NCBI GenBank assembly: GCA_948567375.1 | Contig: OX419759.1 | Location: 39,409,493-39,473,492 of the forward strand | From: Lunularia cruciata | Taxonomy: Eukaryota > Streptophyta > Marchantiopsida > Lunulariales > Lunulariaceae | Direction of reading: 5' to 3' | DNA length: 64,000 nt | Shown here: piece after piece, positions 52,178 through 64,000 of the stretch | Numbering within the stretch: position 1 is the stretch's first letter | Layout: each line of letters opens with the position of its first letter | Position numbers and translations under genes: made by a program | Notes under the pieces: model-generated | What the model was told of the DNA's origin: nothing | Seen by the model: the letters and a program-made list of their open reading frames with translations, nothing else | Databases searched by the model: none

Positions 52178-53918
52178 ACCATTCTAGTGGGTAGTATCTT
52201 TGCCAAGTTGTACGGTCGAATTTTGGAGTCTAGGTTGAGTACTTGGGCTGAAAAGCACAAAATTCGAGCTAAGTGCCAAGCGGGTTTCAGATCAGGCTTT
52301 AGTACTTTGGATCATCTATTGGTACTCCATGTTTTGTGGTGGAAATCTAAAGGTGTTGGGAGAGCTCTCTATGTTGCATTTATTAATTTCAGGAAGGCCT
52401 TTGATAAGGTGCTTAGGAAATCTCTAAGTGAGAGACTCACTCAAGTTGGTGTTTCAGCTGATCTGATTGGTGCTCTCTCTAGACTCTATGAGAAGGTGGT
52501 TGTGAAACTTTCATCTTTGAGCTCTCAAGATATCCTTAGCACAATGGGTGTGATCCAAGGTTGCTCTCTATCTCCAACATTGTTTGGAATCTTCATCGAT
52601 GATCTAGAGAGGGTGCTTATGGAAGCTGGAGCTACAAGTGTACAGGTTGGCTCTTTCATGATACATGCACTACTATATGCGGATGATGTAGTGCTCCTCT
52701 CTACCAATCCACAAAGTTTACAAAAGTTGTTGGATTCTCTTCTCTTGTTTTGCAATAAAACAAAGATGGAGGTGAACCTTGACAAGTCCAAGGTGATTGT
52801 GGTGGGTTCTAAAGGTGTCACACCTTTCTTTTTTGATGGACAGCAATTGGAGCAGGTTTCTTCTTACAAGTACTTGGGTCTTGAGTTTTCTCATGACTAT
52901 AGTTGGTCCACTTGTGTGAAGATGAGAATCAATGCAGGCTTTAGAGCTTTGTATTCACTCATGAACCGCTCTAGACTTGCTCACCTTACCACATGGGAGT
53001 TGAAGAAGGTGTTGTTCAGATCTCTTGTGCAGCCGGTGGTTCTCTATGGTGCTCAGATTTGGGGTCCAGGTACTAAGAAGACATGGTGGCAAAAGGTGGA
53101 GAAAGTTCAGAAATTGTTTTTGTGTGAAGAACTTGGAGTGAGGACTCAAACTCCTTATGTATTGTTGCTTGCTGAAACAGGGTTTTTACCGCTTGAGGCT
53201 GAAGCTTTGTTCTTGGCTCTCACATATGCCACTAAGGTGAGGTCCATGGAGCATGAGAGACTTCCCTACCAAGCTTTCTGTGCCATTCTATCTATTGGTT
53301 GGTATACAGATCTGATTGCATGGGCCACAAGGTGGAATGTTTGTGAGCGACATTGGAGATTGGAGCCTATTTCACTTCGAGAGGTGATCAAGGAGCAGTT
53401 CTTACTTTGCTTATGGCAGCAACCCGGTACCAAGATGGTGTTCTATCAGCAGTTTGTAAATCCTATGTTGGTTGTATTGTGAGCAAGATTATCTCTTGGC
53501 TAAGATTTCTACTTCATTGAGACATGTTATCGCTCAATATAGAACTAGTTCTCATAGACTAGAAGTAGAACAAGGACGTTGGCAGCAGATAGAGCACTCC
53601 ATTCGACTTTGCAAATTGTGTGTTATGAGCAAAGTTGAGGATGAGCATCATGTGTTTGTTGATTGCTCTTGTTACATGCAGATTAGAGTTAGACATCAGA
53701 TTACTTGTAGTGACTTCTCAACTCTCTTATAGGTTGAAGCTTTAGCATTAGGGAAGTACATGACAGAAGTTACTTTACATCGGACCAATTTGTTACAGAT
53801 TGGTCCGATGCCCTAGGCCCTCGCCTAGGCTCACATTTCATGTGTTTTGTATTGTGTTTCCAGCCTTTTGACTCTTTGGGTCTTTTGGGCTTTATATTTC
53901 ATTGTTGTTTCATTGTTG
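52178..53918 (+). mobile_element. 5'-truncated LINE (A type), ORF2 frameshifted
   Basis: Begins in RT at TILVGSIFAKLYG. It includes AFINFRKAFD (motif A D changed to N), GVIQGCSLSP and YADDVVLLS. An extra base at about 53470 shifts the frame after FVNPMLV; the second frame holds a CCHC-like region and a TAG near 53730. ORF2 stop 53814-53816, then 3' UTR and an irregular tail to 53918. Confidence 0.85.
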
Positions 53919-56319
53919 TAAGGTGGGCAAGTCTAGAGCGGTTCATGAGTGAATACAAAGCTCTAAAGCCTGCATTGATTCTCATCTTCACACAAGTAGA
54001 CCAACTATAGTCATGAGAAAACTCAAGGCCCAAGTACTTATAAGAAGAAACCTGCTCCAATTGCTGTCCATCAAAAAAGAAAGGTGTGACACCTTTAGAA
54101 CCCACCACAATCACCTTGGACTTGTCAAGGTTCACCTCCATCTTTGTTTGATTGCAAAAGCAAAGTAGAGAATCCAACAGCTTCTGTAAACTTTGTGGAT
54201 TGGTAGAGAGAAGCACTACATCATCTGCATAAAGGAGTGCATGTATCATCAAAGAGCCAACCTGTACACTTGTAGCTCCAGCTTCCATGAGTAGACTCTC
54301 TAGATCATCGATGAAGATTCCGAACAGAGTTGGAGATAGAGAGCAGCCTTGGATCACACCCATTGTGCTAAGGACATCTTGAGAGCTCAAAGATGAAAGT
54401 TTCACAATCACTTTCTCATAGAGTCTTGAGATAGCACCAATCAGATCAGCTGAAACACCCACTTCAATGAGTCTCTCACTTAAACATTTCCTGAGCACCT
54501 TATCAAAGGCCTTCCTGAAATCAATAAAGGCAACATAGAGAGCTCTCCCAACACCCTTGGATTTCCACCACAAAACATGAAGTACTAATAGGTGGTCCAA
54601 AGTACTAAAGTTTGAACTGAAACCAGCTTGGCACTTAGCTCGAATTTTGTGCTTTTCAGCCCAAGTGCTCAACCTTGACTCCAAAATTTGACCATACAAC
54701 TTGGCAAAGACACTATCAACAAGTATGGTACGGTTATTGGTGACAACATCTCTCTTGCCAGACTTGTGAACAGGAACTACCTTCTTGGAGCACCATCTAT
54801 CCGGAAAGCCACACTTGATTGCCTCATTCAAATGAGAAGTGAGTACTGAAATCAGCTGGCTACGGCCCCCTTCAGAAGTTCAACACATAGTCCATCAAGG
54901 TCTTCAGCCTTACCATTGGCCAACTTCTTCAATTGGTATTTGACATCAGCTTCAGAGATGGTGAGAGTAGATCCAAGGCAAGGTGCCATGCTTGGAGCAT
55001 TTGGGAAAAGAACAAATCTTTCACATAGTCACAAAGCTCATTCAGGTCCAGCGATGGAGATGGAGATCTGATGGTTACCTTCTTCCAGAAAGCCTTGGGA
55101 TTGCTCCTTAGTTCAGTGCTCACCTCAACTCCTGTCTTAGAAATGCCCGCTTTTTGCACTTCACCAACTTTCTGTATGAAACAAAGGCTTGATTTTGTGC
55201 AATCTGACCAAGAGATCTATCCATAGCTTTGATCCTTGCCATTTTGCAATCAGCATCATACCACCTATTGCAAGGGAGACCAAGTCTCTTCCTGTGGGAG
55301 CCTCGTGGAAACAAAGAAATTGATGTAGATTGAAGAAGTTCAATCAATTGATCACTACGTTGTTTAAAATCAGAACTCCACTCCATAGAACTCAATTTCT
55401 CTTGGATAGCTTGTTGGTACAAGTCTCTCTTGTGAAAATCTAGACGAAGTTTGCCTCTAAAAGCATGGTCTATAGGTAATGTGGTTCTATTGAGGCAAGG
55501 AAAAAGGATGGTACAAGATAGAGGTGCATGGTCTGATTCTGGTTGAGGATCTAAAATAGCAAAATCTAAGACAAGATGGATATCATTAGCTGAAGTGAGC
55601 ATATAATCTATGGTGCTTGATCCACCTGAAGCAAAGCATGTGCTTTTACAAGTTTCTGGAAATTGAGAAAGGCCATTCAAGATCTTCAAGCTACAATTGG
55701 CACCAAAGCTCAAAAAGTACTCACTCATGGAATTGGACATAGGATCTTTGGAAGAGCGTGACCAAGCACTAGAATGGTCTATCAAGCTGTGGAAAGGATC
55801 ATTCTCAAGGTCGCTCAAGTCAGGGATCTGAGAGGCTTGGATCCTAGCATTGAAATCACCAAGAACAAGGACTGCACCTTTACTTTGAAACTCTAACACA
55901 TCCTTTGTCAAGGAATGGAAAAGCTGCATGGTGTTGAGAAGTCCACTTGAATAGATTGGTGATGTCAACAGGGCAAAGTAACAAACAGTAATGAAGCAAG
56001 GTGTGGCAACTCCTCCAATCCTCAGCCATTGGTATTGTCCACTTGAATCTTGACCTATCAAAGAGACTGATTTCTCAAAGCCAAATCTGACATAAGTAGC
56101 AATACCTCCAAAGCCCCTTCCTTTGTGTTGTCTCCGCTTGTTCCAGGTTGAACCAACAAGAGTGAATCCTTCAATGTCTTGAATGGTGTTTCCTTCATGT
56201 TCCCATGTCTCCACAAGATTGATTAGATCAGCATCATCCCACAAAGGCTTAGCGCTGGAGTACTTGGTATGTGTGAGCTCATGAACATTCCAAAACAGTA
56301 CTCTAAAGGTCTGGAATTG
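53919..56319 (-). pseudogene. LINE B ORF2, minus strand, 3'-truncated
   Basis: Reads leftward from the ORF1 stop at 56320. The endonuclease is open for about 370 codons (LGDFNARIQ, SDHAPL). A deletion/frameshift lies near 55130 (FLRQELR), with further breaks near 54930-54860, then an RT frame of 310 codons (AFIDFRKAFD, GVIQGC, YADDVVLL) to SRLAHLTT, where the copy is cut at 53919 by the tail of the plus-strand LINE. Confidence 0.85.
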
Positions 56320-57083
56320 CTATGCAGTAGCTGATAATTTCTTTTGAGTAATCACAACTCTATTATCTCTCAAGAATGCAACAAAACCTGCTTGTTGAGC
56401 CTCCTTCACTTTTGCTAATTCTCCCTTCTTTGCTTGCCATTGGAGAGGTGTGAGATCAGGGTCCAACTAGATACGCCGCCCCTTTAGTATAGCTTTGTTC
56501 CCCATCACTGCATTCCTTTGAGTTTTTGAGCCAAACCTCACCAAAATGCTTCTTGGTTGTGCACCTTGTTGTCCCAATCTATATGCTTGCAAAATCTGAG
56601 GATCATGGACTCTCAAAGAATCAGCAATAAACTCACACACAATAGCCTTGGTGTCTTCCTTCTCAATCTCAGGCAAACCTGAAATCCTCAAGTTCTTCAT
56701 TCTCACCAATTGGTTCTCCTTCTCAACCTCATGCTCTTGCAAGTAAGAGATTTGAGCCACTTTTGTAGCTTTAGCATATGACTTCATCTTGACCTCTAAT
56801 GTGTCAACCATCTCTTGCAGCCCTCCATTTTGTGAAGCATCAAATTGCTACTCTTCTTGAGTAAGATATCTACGGTGATCGAATTCAGAGATTCTTTCAC
56901 AGTCAAGACATCAACTCTTACGGTTTGCAAATCTGCCATAAGAGTGTTCATGCATTGAGACATGGGGGCAAAAAAGCTCTTGAGTTCCTTGTGGAAGTCA
57001 TTTGCTTTTCTATACATTTCAGCAAGCTGTTGCTGTTTTGAAGCTATCTCAGCAATGTCTTGCATCATCTTTGAAGCTTCCAT
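56320..57083 (-). pseudogene. LINE B ORF1, minus strand, deleted and with a stop
   Basis: ATG complement at 57081-57083, TAG complement at 56320-56322 followed by CAATTC. About 90 bp are missing near 56840-56870 (from SNLML to the QNGGLQ segment), shifting the frame, and a TGG-to-TAG stop lies in GRRIWLD (near 56468). The remainder matches the B ORF1. Confidence 0.9.
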
Positions 57084-58103
57084 TCTAAAAGTTCTAACAG
57101 ATACTATGAGAATGTATCCTCTGGTTCACTCACACTCTGTGAACACCAATAGCTCTACACCAAAAATCAACTCCTTTGGACTTGTAAATCAAAAGTTACA
57201 AACTTTTGAATTTGACAAATTTCTTACATGAAAATTTTGAAATCCTACAAATTTCAAAAATTCATAACCTTGGCTACAGTTCTTTAAAATCTACAATAGA
57301 TGACTCAATCAAAAGCTCTTGAGAAATTCTATCCAATGAATCAAAAATGAGGTCATTTGAGCCAATATATGGCCTCTAGAGTTCTCTATGGTAAACTTCT
57401 AAACCTCATTGAATCATAGAATTCAAATGCTCATAACTGCAACCACAAAGCTTCAAATTCTATGAAATGAATTTCAATCAATAGCTCTTGACAAGATGCT
57501 TCTAATGAGTCCAAGATCACCTCATTTGAAGATGTGAGTCCAAAGTTCCAGCCTCTGAAAGTTGTAGATTTGAGCACCACCAACCGCACAAGAACACAGA
57601 TTGATGAATTTCAAAACTTCTTCCACAGAACTCCAACTTCAGCAAGGAGGAATTCAAAAAAAATCCCTCTCACCGCTGTTTCCAATGTGTCCTAGATTGA
57701 AAGATTTGGACATGGAACCAAAAAGTTACAAGGTGTTGAAAATTGAGCTCAAACCCTAAAATCTCCGAGAGATGGCAGAATTCGAATCTTCATAACTTTC
57801 TTTGTGTATGTGCTCTGCAAGCCAGCCTAGTATCAATCGAAAGAGATTCCAAAGGCGCTTTGAGTGCCACAAAAATCACTCCATTTGGACACCATATGAT
57901 GAAGATTCGAACTCTCAAGTCTAGCTCCTGTGTCAGAAATTTAAATCACTCATAACGTTTCGCACAAAGCTCAGAATGACACAATCTTGGTGGCTATGGA
58001 AAGGTCTTGGCAAGGCGTTTCGAACAAGACCAAAACCGCAACGTTTGGACATGTATGTAGGGAGATATGGCTTCTCAAACTTTCGGGACTCCTCTCCTCT
58101 TAA
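57084..58103 (-). repeat. LINE B 5' UTR, minus strand
   Basis: Nearly full-length B 5' UTR with ~179-bp modules, ending within about 15 bp of the 5' end seen at 46178. It abuts an A 5' UTR in the opposite orientation at 58104. Confidence 0.8.
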
Positions 58104-58816
58104 ATCCAATCCAGGTGATTAGTGTGTTATAAGTACCACATGGTCATAGGGTTTCTATTGCGTTTATATTTGAAAGATTTGGATATCCAACACAGATGAT
58201 ATGATCATTTGTTTCACTGTAGCATTTGCAACTACTTGGTGTTAAAATCTGCACATGTGAAGGAGGATTGCTCTGTACTTATAGGTCCAAATCAAGTAGT
58301 TTTTGTGGCAATAGAATGAGCATTGTGCAAGGTTTCTATTGAGGTCTGATTTATAGAAATTGAAGGTCAGATAAGGAAGTTGTGACAATTTGAAATCTGT
58401 GACTCTTTGGACATCATAACATTGTGTGAAGTGCAAATTCAAGCTATTGTATCTTTGTACTCAATGATCCAAATGAAGTGATCTTTGTGTCTTTAGAAAC
58501 AGCTCCCTCAGACCTGTAGCCTGAAAAATGATTGCTACAGGTTAGGTCACAGATTAGAAGCTCTAAGTACCTCAAATTTTGCAGCCTTTGGTATCTCTGT
58601 GCACTACAGATTTGAAAGATAGTATCTTTGCACTCACATATTCAAATGAGATGATTCTTATCTCATTAGAATCAGCTTTTCAAGGTCTTTACTTCAACAC
58701 TAGCCTAGTAGTGCTTACAATTGTAAAACAGTAGTGTTGCCTACTTGAAAATCCTAAATTTTTGGTGTTGGAAGTAAAACTTCCAGATTGACTGTGAGTG
58801 ATAAGCGATTGTCACA
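58104..58816 (+). repeat. LINE A 5' UTR, 5'-truncated
   Basis: Begins within the module corresponding to 8323 and continues through the last three modules to the ATG at 58817. Confidence 0.8.
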
Positions 58817-59656
58817 ATGGAGGAGTCCAAGATGGTGAAAGACATTGCTGATATAGCCATGAAGCAACAACAATTAGCTGAAATGTATAGGAAAGCAAAT
58901 GATTTCCACAAGGACCTTAGAAGCTTCATGGCACCTATGTCCCAGTGCATGAGTACTCTCATGACTGATATGGAATTTGTAAAGGTTGAGATCAATAGTG
59001 TCAAAGAGTCTTTGAACCTAGTCAACCAAGAGATTCAAGACCTCAAGAAGAGTTCTATCTCTCTGTTAACCTCAACCAAGAGGATGGTTGATGCTACCAA
59101 GAAAGTTGCTTCCTTGGGAGCACAAGCCAACGATATTGCTACACAAGGCGGAGGGCTCCAACAGATTGTGGACACATTAGAAGTGAAGATGAAGTCTTAT
59201 GCTGAAGCTACTAAGGTGGCTCAAATCTCTTGCTTGCAAGAGCATGAGGTTGAGAAGGAGAACCAATTGGTCAGAATGAAGAACTTGAGAATTTGAGGTT
59301 TGCCAAATATTGAGAAGGAAGACACCAAGGCCATAGTGTGTGAGTTTATTGCTGATTCTTTGAGAGTCCATGATCCTCAGATTTTGCAAGCATATAGATT
59401 GGGACAACAAGGTGCATAACCAAGAAGTATTTTCATGAGCTTTAGCTTAGAAACTCAAAGGAATCTAGTGATGGATAACAAGGCTATACTAAAGGGGCGG
59501 CGTATTTGGTTGGACCTTGATCTCACACCTCTCCAATGGCAAGCAAAGAAGGGAGAATTAGCAAAAGTGAAGGAGGCTCAACAAGCAGGTTTTGTTGCAT
59601 TCCTGAGAGACAATAGAGCTATGATCACCCAAAGGAAGTTGTCAACTACCGCATAG
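58817..59656 (+). pseudogene. LINE A ORF1 with two stops
   Basis: Same layout as 9051-9890. The TGA at 59294-59296 is at the same codon as in the copy at 23007. A TAA near 59417 and changes in RSILVRF (SIFMSFSLE) follow. It ends in TAG 59654-59656 with CAATTC. Confidence 0.9.
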
Positions 59657-61366
59657 CAATTCCAAACCCTTAGAGTGTTGTTTTGGAATGTTCATGGTCT
59701 CACACATACCAAGTACTCAAGCGCTAAACCTGTGTGGGAAGATGCTGATCTGATCAATCTTGTGGAGACATGGAAACATGAAGGAAACACCATTCATGAC
59801 ATTGAAGGTTTCATTCTTGTTGGTTCAACTTGGAACAAGCGGAGGCAGCACAGAGGAGGGGGCTTTGGAGGTATTGCTACTTACGTCAGATTTGGCTTTG
59901 AAAAATTAGTCTCTTTGATAGGTCAAGACTCAAGTGGACAATACCAATGGCTGAGGATTGGAGGAGTTGCTACACCTTGCTTCCTTGCTGTTTGTTACTT
60001 TGCCCCATTGACATCACCAATCTATTCAAGCGGATCTCTCAACACCATGCAGCCTTTCCACTCCTTGACAAAGGATGTGTTGGAATTTCAAAGTAAAGGT
60101 GCAGTACTTATTCTTGGTGATTTCAATGCTAGGATCCAAACCTCTTAGATTCTTGAGTTTAGTGACCTTGAGAATGACCCTTTCCATAGCTTGATAGATC
60201 ATTCTAGTGCTTGGTCCCGCTCTTCTAAAGATCTCATATCCAACTCCATGAGTGAGCACTTTTTGAGCTTTGGTACCAATTGTAGCTTGAAGATCTTGAA
60301 TGGCCTTTCTCAATTTCCAGAAACTTGTAAGAGCACATGCTTTGCTTCTGGTGGATCCAGCACTGTAGATTTTATGCTCACCTCACCCAATGATATACAC
60401 ATTGTCTCAGATTTTGTTGTTTTAGATCCTCAACCTGAATCTGACCATGCACCTTTATCTTGTGTCATCCTTCTTTCTTGCCTCAATAGAACCACATTAC
60501 CTATTGACCATGCCTTTAGAGGAAAAATCCGTCTTGATTTTCACAAGTGAGATTTGTACCAACAAGCTATCCATGAGAAATTGAGCTCTATGGAGTGGAG
60601 TTTTGATTTTCAAGAACGTAGTGATCAGTTGGTTGAACTTCTTCAATCTACATCAACAACTCTATTTCCACGAGGTTCTCACAGGAAGAGACTTGGTCTC
60701 CCTTGCAATAGGTGGTTTGATGCTGACTGTAAAATGGCAAGGATCAAAGCTATGGATAGGTCTCTTGATTAGATTGCACAAAATCAGGCTTTTGTCTCTT
60801 ATAGAAAGTTGGTGAAGTGCAAGAAGCAAGCGTTCTTGAGACTCAAGGGGGTTGAGTTGATCATTAAATTGAGGAGCAATCCTAAGGCTTTTTGGCAGAA
60901 GGTAACCATCAGATCTCCATCTCCATTGCTGCACGTGAATGAGCTTTGTGAATATGTGAAGGATATGTACTCTTTCACTTATGCTCCAAGCATGGCACCT
61001 TGCCTTGGATCTGCTCTCACCATCTCTGAAGCTGATGTCCAGTACCAATTGAAGAAGTTGGCCAATGGTAAGGCTGAAGACCATGATGGACTATGTGTTG
61101 AACTACTTAAGTGGGGTGGTAGCCATCTGGTTACATGCAGATTAGAGTTAGACATCAGATTACTTGTAGTGATATCTCAACTCTCTTATAGGTTGAAGCT
61201 TTAGCGTTAGGGAGGTACATGATAGAGGTTAGTTTTTATTGGACCAATTTGTTACAGATTGGTCAGATGCCCTAGGCCCTTGCCTAGGCTCACATTTCAT
61301 GTGTTTTGTATTGTGTTTCCAGCCTTTTGACTCTTGGGGTCTTTTGGGCTTTATATTTCATTGTTC
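59657..61366 (+). pseudogene. LINE A ORF2, internally truncated, with 3' end
   Basis: Endonuclease (FWNVHG, LVETWK, LGDFNARIQTS), with stops near 60146 (CAG to TAG), 60550 (CGA to TGA) and 60770 (CAG to TAG), through the linker to 61131 (LLKWGGSHL). There it passes abruptly to the last ~45 codons of ORF2, then stop 61273-61275, 3' UTR and short tail to 61366. The whole RT is absent, either by internal deletion or because a 5'-truncated LINE inserted at 61131. Confidence 0.85.
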
Positions 61367-61623
61367 ATTTCATAGAGTCTAGAGATAGCACCAATCAGAT
61401 CAGCTGAAACACCAACTTGAGTGAATCTCTCACTTAGAGATTTTCTAAGCACCTTATCAAAGGCCTTCCTAAAATCAATAAATGCAACATAGAGAGCTCT
61501 CCCAACACCTTTAGATTTCCACCACAAAACATGGAGTACCAATAGATGATCCAAAGTACTAAAGCCTGATCTGAAACCCGCTTGGCACTTAGCTCAAATT
61601 CTGTGCTTTTCAGCCCAAGTGCT
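61367..61623 (-). pseudogene. LINE A ORF2 RT fragment, minus strand
   Basis: Matches RT from AEKHRI..AKCQAGF to AISRLYE on the minus strand, with AFIDFRKAFDKV intact and one stop. It is bounded by LINE tails on both sides. Confidence 0.8.
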
Positions 61624-61652
61624 TTTCATTGTTTCATTGTTTCATTGTTTCA
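61624..61652 (+). repeat. Isolated LINE tail repeat
   Basis: TTCATTG then TTTCATTG units, with no 3' UTR before them, lie between two minus-strand ORF2 fragments that are not adjacent in the element. It may be a tail-only insertion or a rearrangement scar. Confidence 0.7.
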
Positions 61653-64000
61653 TCAATACATAGGGAGTTTGAGTCCTCACCCAAGTTCATCACACAAAAA
61701 CAATTTCTGAACTTTCTCCACCTTTTGCCACCATGTCTTCTTAGTACCTGGACCTCAAATCTGAGCACCATACAGAAACACCGGCTGCGCAAGAGATCTG
61801 AACAACACCTTCTTCAACTCCCATGTGGTAAGGTGAGCAAGTCTAGAGTGGTTCATGAGTGAATACAAAGCTCTAAAGCCTGCATTGATTCTCATCTTCA
61901 CACAAGTAGACCAACTATAGTCATGAGAAAACTCAAGGCCCAAGTACTTGTAAGAAGAAACCTGCTCCAATTGTTGTCCATCAAAAAAGAAAGGTGTGAC
62001 ACCTTTAGAACCCACCACAATCACCTTGGACTTGTCAAGGTTCACCTCCATCTTTGTTTGATTGCAAAACAAGAGAAGAGAATCCAACAACTTCTGTAAA
62101 CTTTGTGGATTGGTAGAGCTGAGCACTACATCATCCGCATATAGTAGTGCATGTATCATCAAAGAGCCAACCTGTACACTTGTAGCTCCAGCTTCCATAA
62201 GCACCCTCTCTAGATCATCAATGAAGATTCCAAACAATGTTGGGGATAGAGAGCAACCTTGAATCACACCCATTGTGCTAAGGACATCTTGAGAGCTTAA
62301 AGATGAAAGTTTCACAACCACCTTCTTATAGAGTCTAGAGATAGCACCAATCAGATCAGCTGAAACACCAACTTCCATGAGTCTCTCACTTAGAGATTTC
62401 CTAAGCACCTTATCAAAGGCCTTCCTGAAATCAATAAATGCAACATAGAGTTCTTCCAACACCCTTAGATTTCCACTACAAAACATGGAGAACCAATAGA
62501 TGATCCAAAGTACTTAAGCCTGATCTGAAACCCGCTTGGCACTAAGCTCGATTTTTGTACTTTTCAGCCCAAGTACTCAACCTAGACTCCAAAATTTGAC
62601 TGTACAACACGGCAAAGATACTACCCACTAGAATGGTACGGTAATTGGTGACAATATCTCTCTTACCAAACTTTTGAATAGGAACTACCTTCTTGAAGCA
62701 CCATCTATCAGGAAAGCCACACCTGATAGCCTCATTCAAGAGAGAAGTGAGTACTGAAATCAGATGGCTACCACCCCACTTAAGTAGTTCAACACATAGT
62801 CCATCAAGGTCTTCAGCCTTATCATTGGCCAACTTCTTCAATTGGTACTGGACATCAGCTTCAGAGATGGTGAGAGCAGATCCAAGGCAAGGTGCCATGC
62901 TTGGAGCATCTGGGAAAAAGTACAAATCCTTCACATATTCACAAATCTCATTCATATCCAGCGATAGAGATGGAGATCTGATGGTTACCTTCTGCCAAAA
63001 AGCCTTGGAATTGCTCCTCAATTCAATGCTCAACTCAACCCCCTTGAGTCTCAAGAACGCTTGCTTCTTGCACTTCACCAACTTTCTATAAGAGACAAAA
63101 GCCTGATTTTGTGCAATCTAATCAAGAGACCTATCCATAGCTTTGATCCTTGCCATTTTACAGTCAGCATCAAACCACCTATTGCAAGGGAGACCAAGTC
63201 TCTTCCTGTGAGAACCTCATGGAAATAGAGTTGTTGATGTAGATTGAAGAAGTTCAACCAACTGATCACTACGTTCTTGAAAATCAAAACTCCACTCCAT
63301 AGAGCTCAATTTCTCATGGATAGCTTGTTGGTACAAATCTCACTTGTGAAAATCAAGACGGATTTTTCCTCTAAAGGCATGGTCAATAGGTAATGTGGTT
63401 CTACTGAGGCAAGAAAGAAGGATGACACAAGATAAAGGTGCATGGTCATATTCAGGTTGAGGATCTAAAACAACAAAATCTGAGACAATGTGTATATCAT
63501 TGAATGAGGTGAGCATATAATCTACAATTCTGGATCCACTTGAAGCAAAGCATGTGCTCTTACAAGTTTCTGGAAATTGAGAAAGGCCATTCAAGATCTT
63601 CAAGCTACAATTGGTACCAAAGCTCAAAAAGTGCTCACTCATGGAGTTGGATATGAGATCTTTGGAAAAGCGGGACCAAGCACTAGAATGATCTATCAAG
63701 CTATAGAAGGGGTCATTCTCAAGGTCACTAAACTCAGGAATCTGAGAGGTTTGGATCCTAGCATTGAAATCACCAAGAATAAGTACTGCACCTTTACAAC
63801 CTTTGAAATTCCAACACATCCTTTGTCAAGAAGTGGAAAGGCTGCATGGTGTTGAGAGATCCGCTTGAATAGATTGGTGATGTCAATGGGGCAAAGTAAC
63901 AAACAGCAAGGAAGCAAGGTGTAGCAACTCCTCCAATCCTCAGCCATTGGTATTGTCCACTTGAGTCTTGACCTATCAAAGAGACTGATTTTTCAAAACC
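61653..64000 (-). pseudogene. LINE A ORF2, minus strand, runs off the window
   Basis: Covers ORF2 from about residue 868 (3' side, 61653) back to about residue 95 at the window end. RT boxes AFIDFRKAFD, GVIQGC and YADDVVLSS are present. Lesions include the lost G in DELGV (61680), TAG in LWWK (62470), TGA in HKRD (63340) and the 6-bp FQRL insertion (63800). Most are shared with 42694-45094. Bases 63100-63340 instead match 60560-60800, including a TAG in SLDQ. Confidence 0.85.

Overview
The window is nuclear DNA from a land plant made almost wholly of retrotransposons; I found no host protein-coding gene. The evidence is a dense nest of non-LTR (LINE) copies on both strands, a Ty3/gypsy element with TG...CA LTRs and a tRNA-Asp-like primer-binding site, and a fragment of a plant-type U6 snRNA. 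The species cannot be named. A repeat-rich seedless plant or gymnosperm is only a guess.

Two related LINE subfamilies, called A and B here, account for about 55 of the 64 kb. Both have the same plan: a long 5' UTR built of diverged ~179-bp modules; ORF1 (279 aa, coiled coil followed by an L1-ORF1p-like RNA-binding region); a single in-frame TAG; ORF2 (about 1070 aa: AP endonuclease, reverse transcriptase with YADD, C-terminal CCHC knuckle); and a ~100-bp 3' UTR with a hairpin, ending in tandem TTCATTG or TTTCATTG units instead of poly(A). A and B differ in 5' UTR and ORF1 N-terminus but share nearly the same 3' end. The best A copy (7553-18302, about 5.7 kb once the insert is removed) has intact ORF1 and ORF2. 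It is split at the ORF1/ORF2 boundary by a nearly full B copy (9915-14987), whose ORF2 has one frameshift.

Layout: 1-7552, scrambled, oppositely oriented ORF2 fragments and 3' ends. 7553-18302, A copy with B nested inside. 18303-21229, minus-strand fragment, an internally deleted B element and ORF2 scraps. 21255-23956, an A derivative with ORF1 and 3' tail but almost no ORF2. 23957-24709, a minus-strand gag relic of another LTR element. 24710-40216, a minus-strand A element (ORF1 and 5' UTR) split by a B LINE (25009-30410) and by a young Ty3/gypsy element (30423-38244; its LTRs differ at 3 of 679 positions by my reading). 40217-46177, A-type ORF2 copies with nested inserts, including a 66-bp U6 snRNA piece. 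46178-52177, B copy with a 0.7-kb internal duplication. 52178-64000, further A and B copies in opposing orientations, with signs of duplication and gene conversion.

How the parts would work: ORF1p would coat the element RNA. ORF2p would nick target DNA and prime reverse transcription from the tandem-repeat tail, probably recognising the 3' hairpin. Target-site duplications, where visible, are short (about 4-7 bp). Most copies are dead through stops, frameshifts, truncation or nesting. The most unusual points are the in-frame ORF1-UAG-ORF2 junction with a tobamovirus-like leaky-stop context, the modular 5' UTR, and insertions as small as the tail itself.
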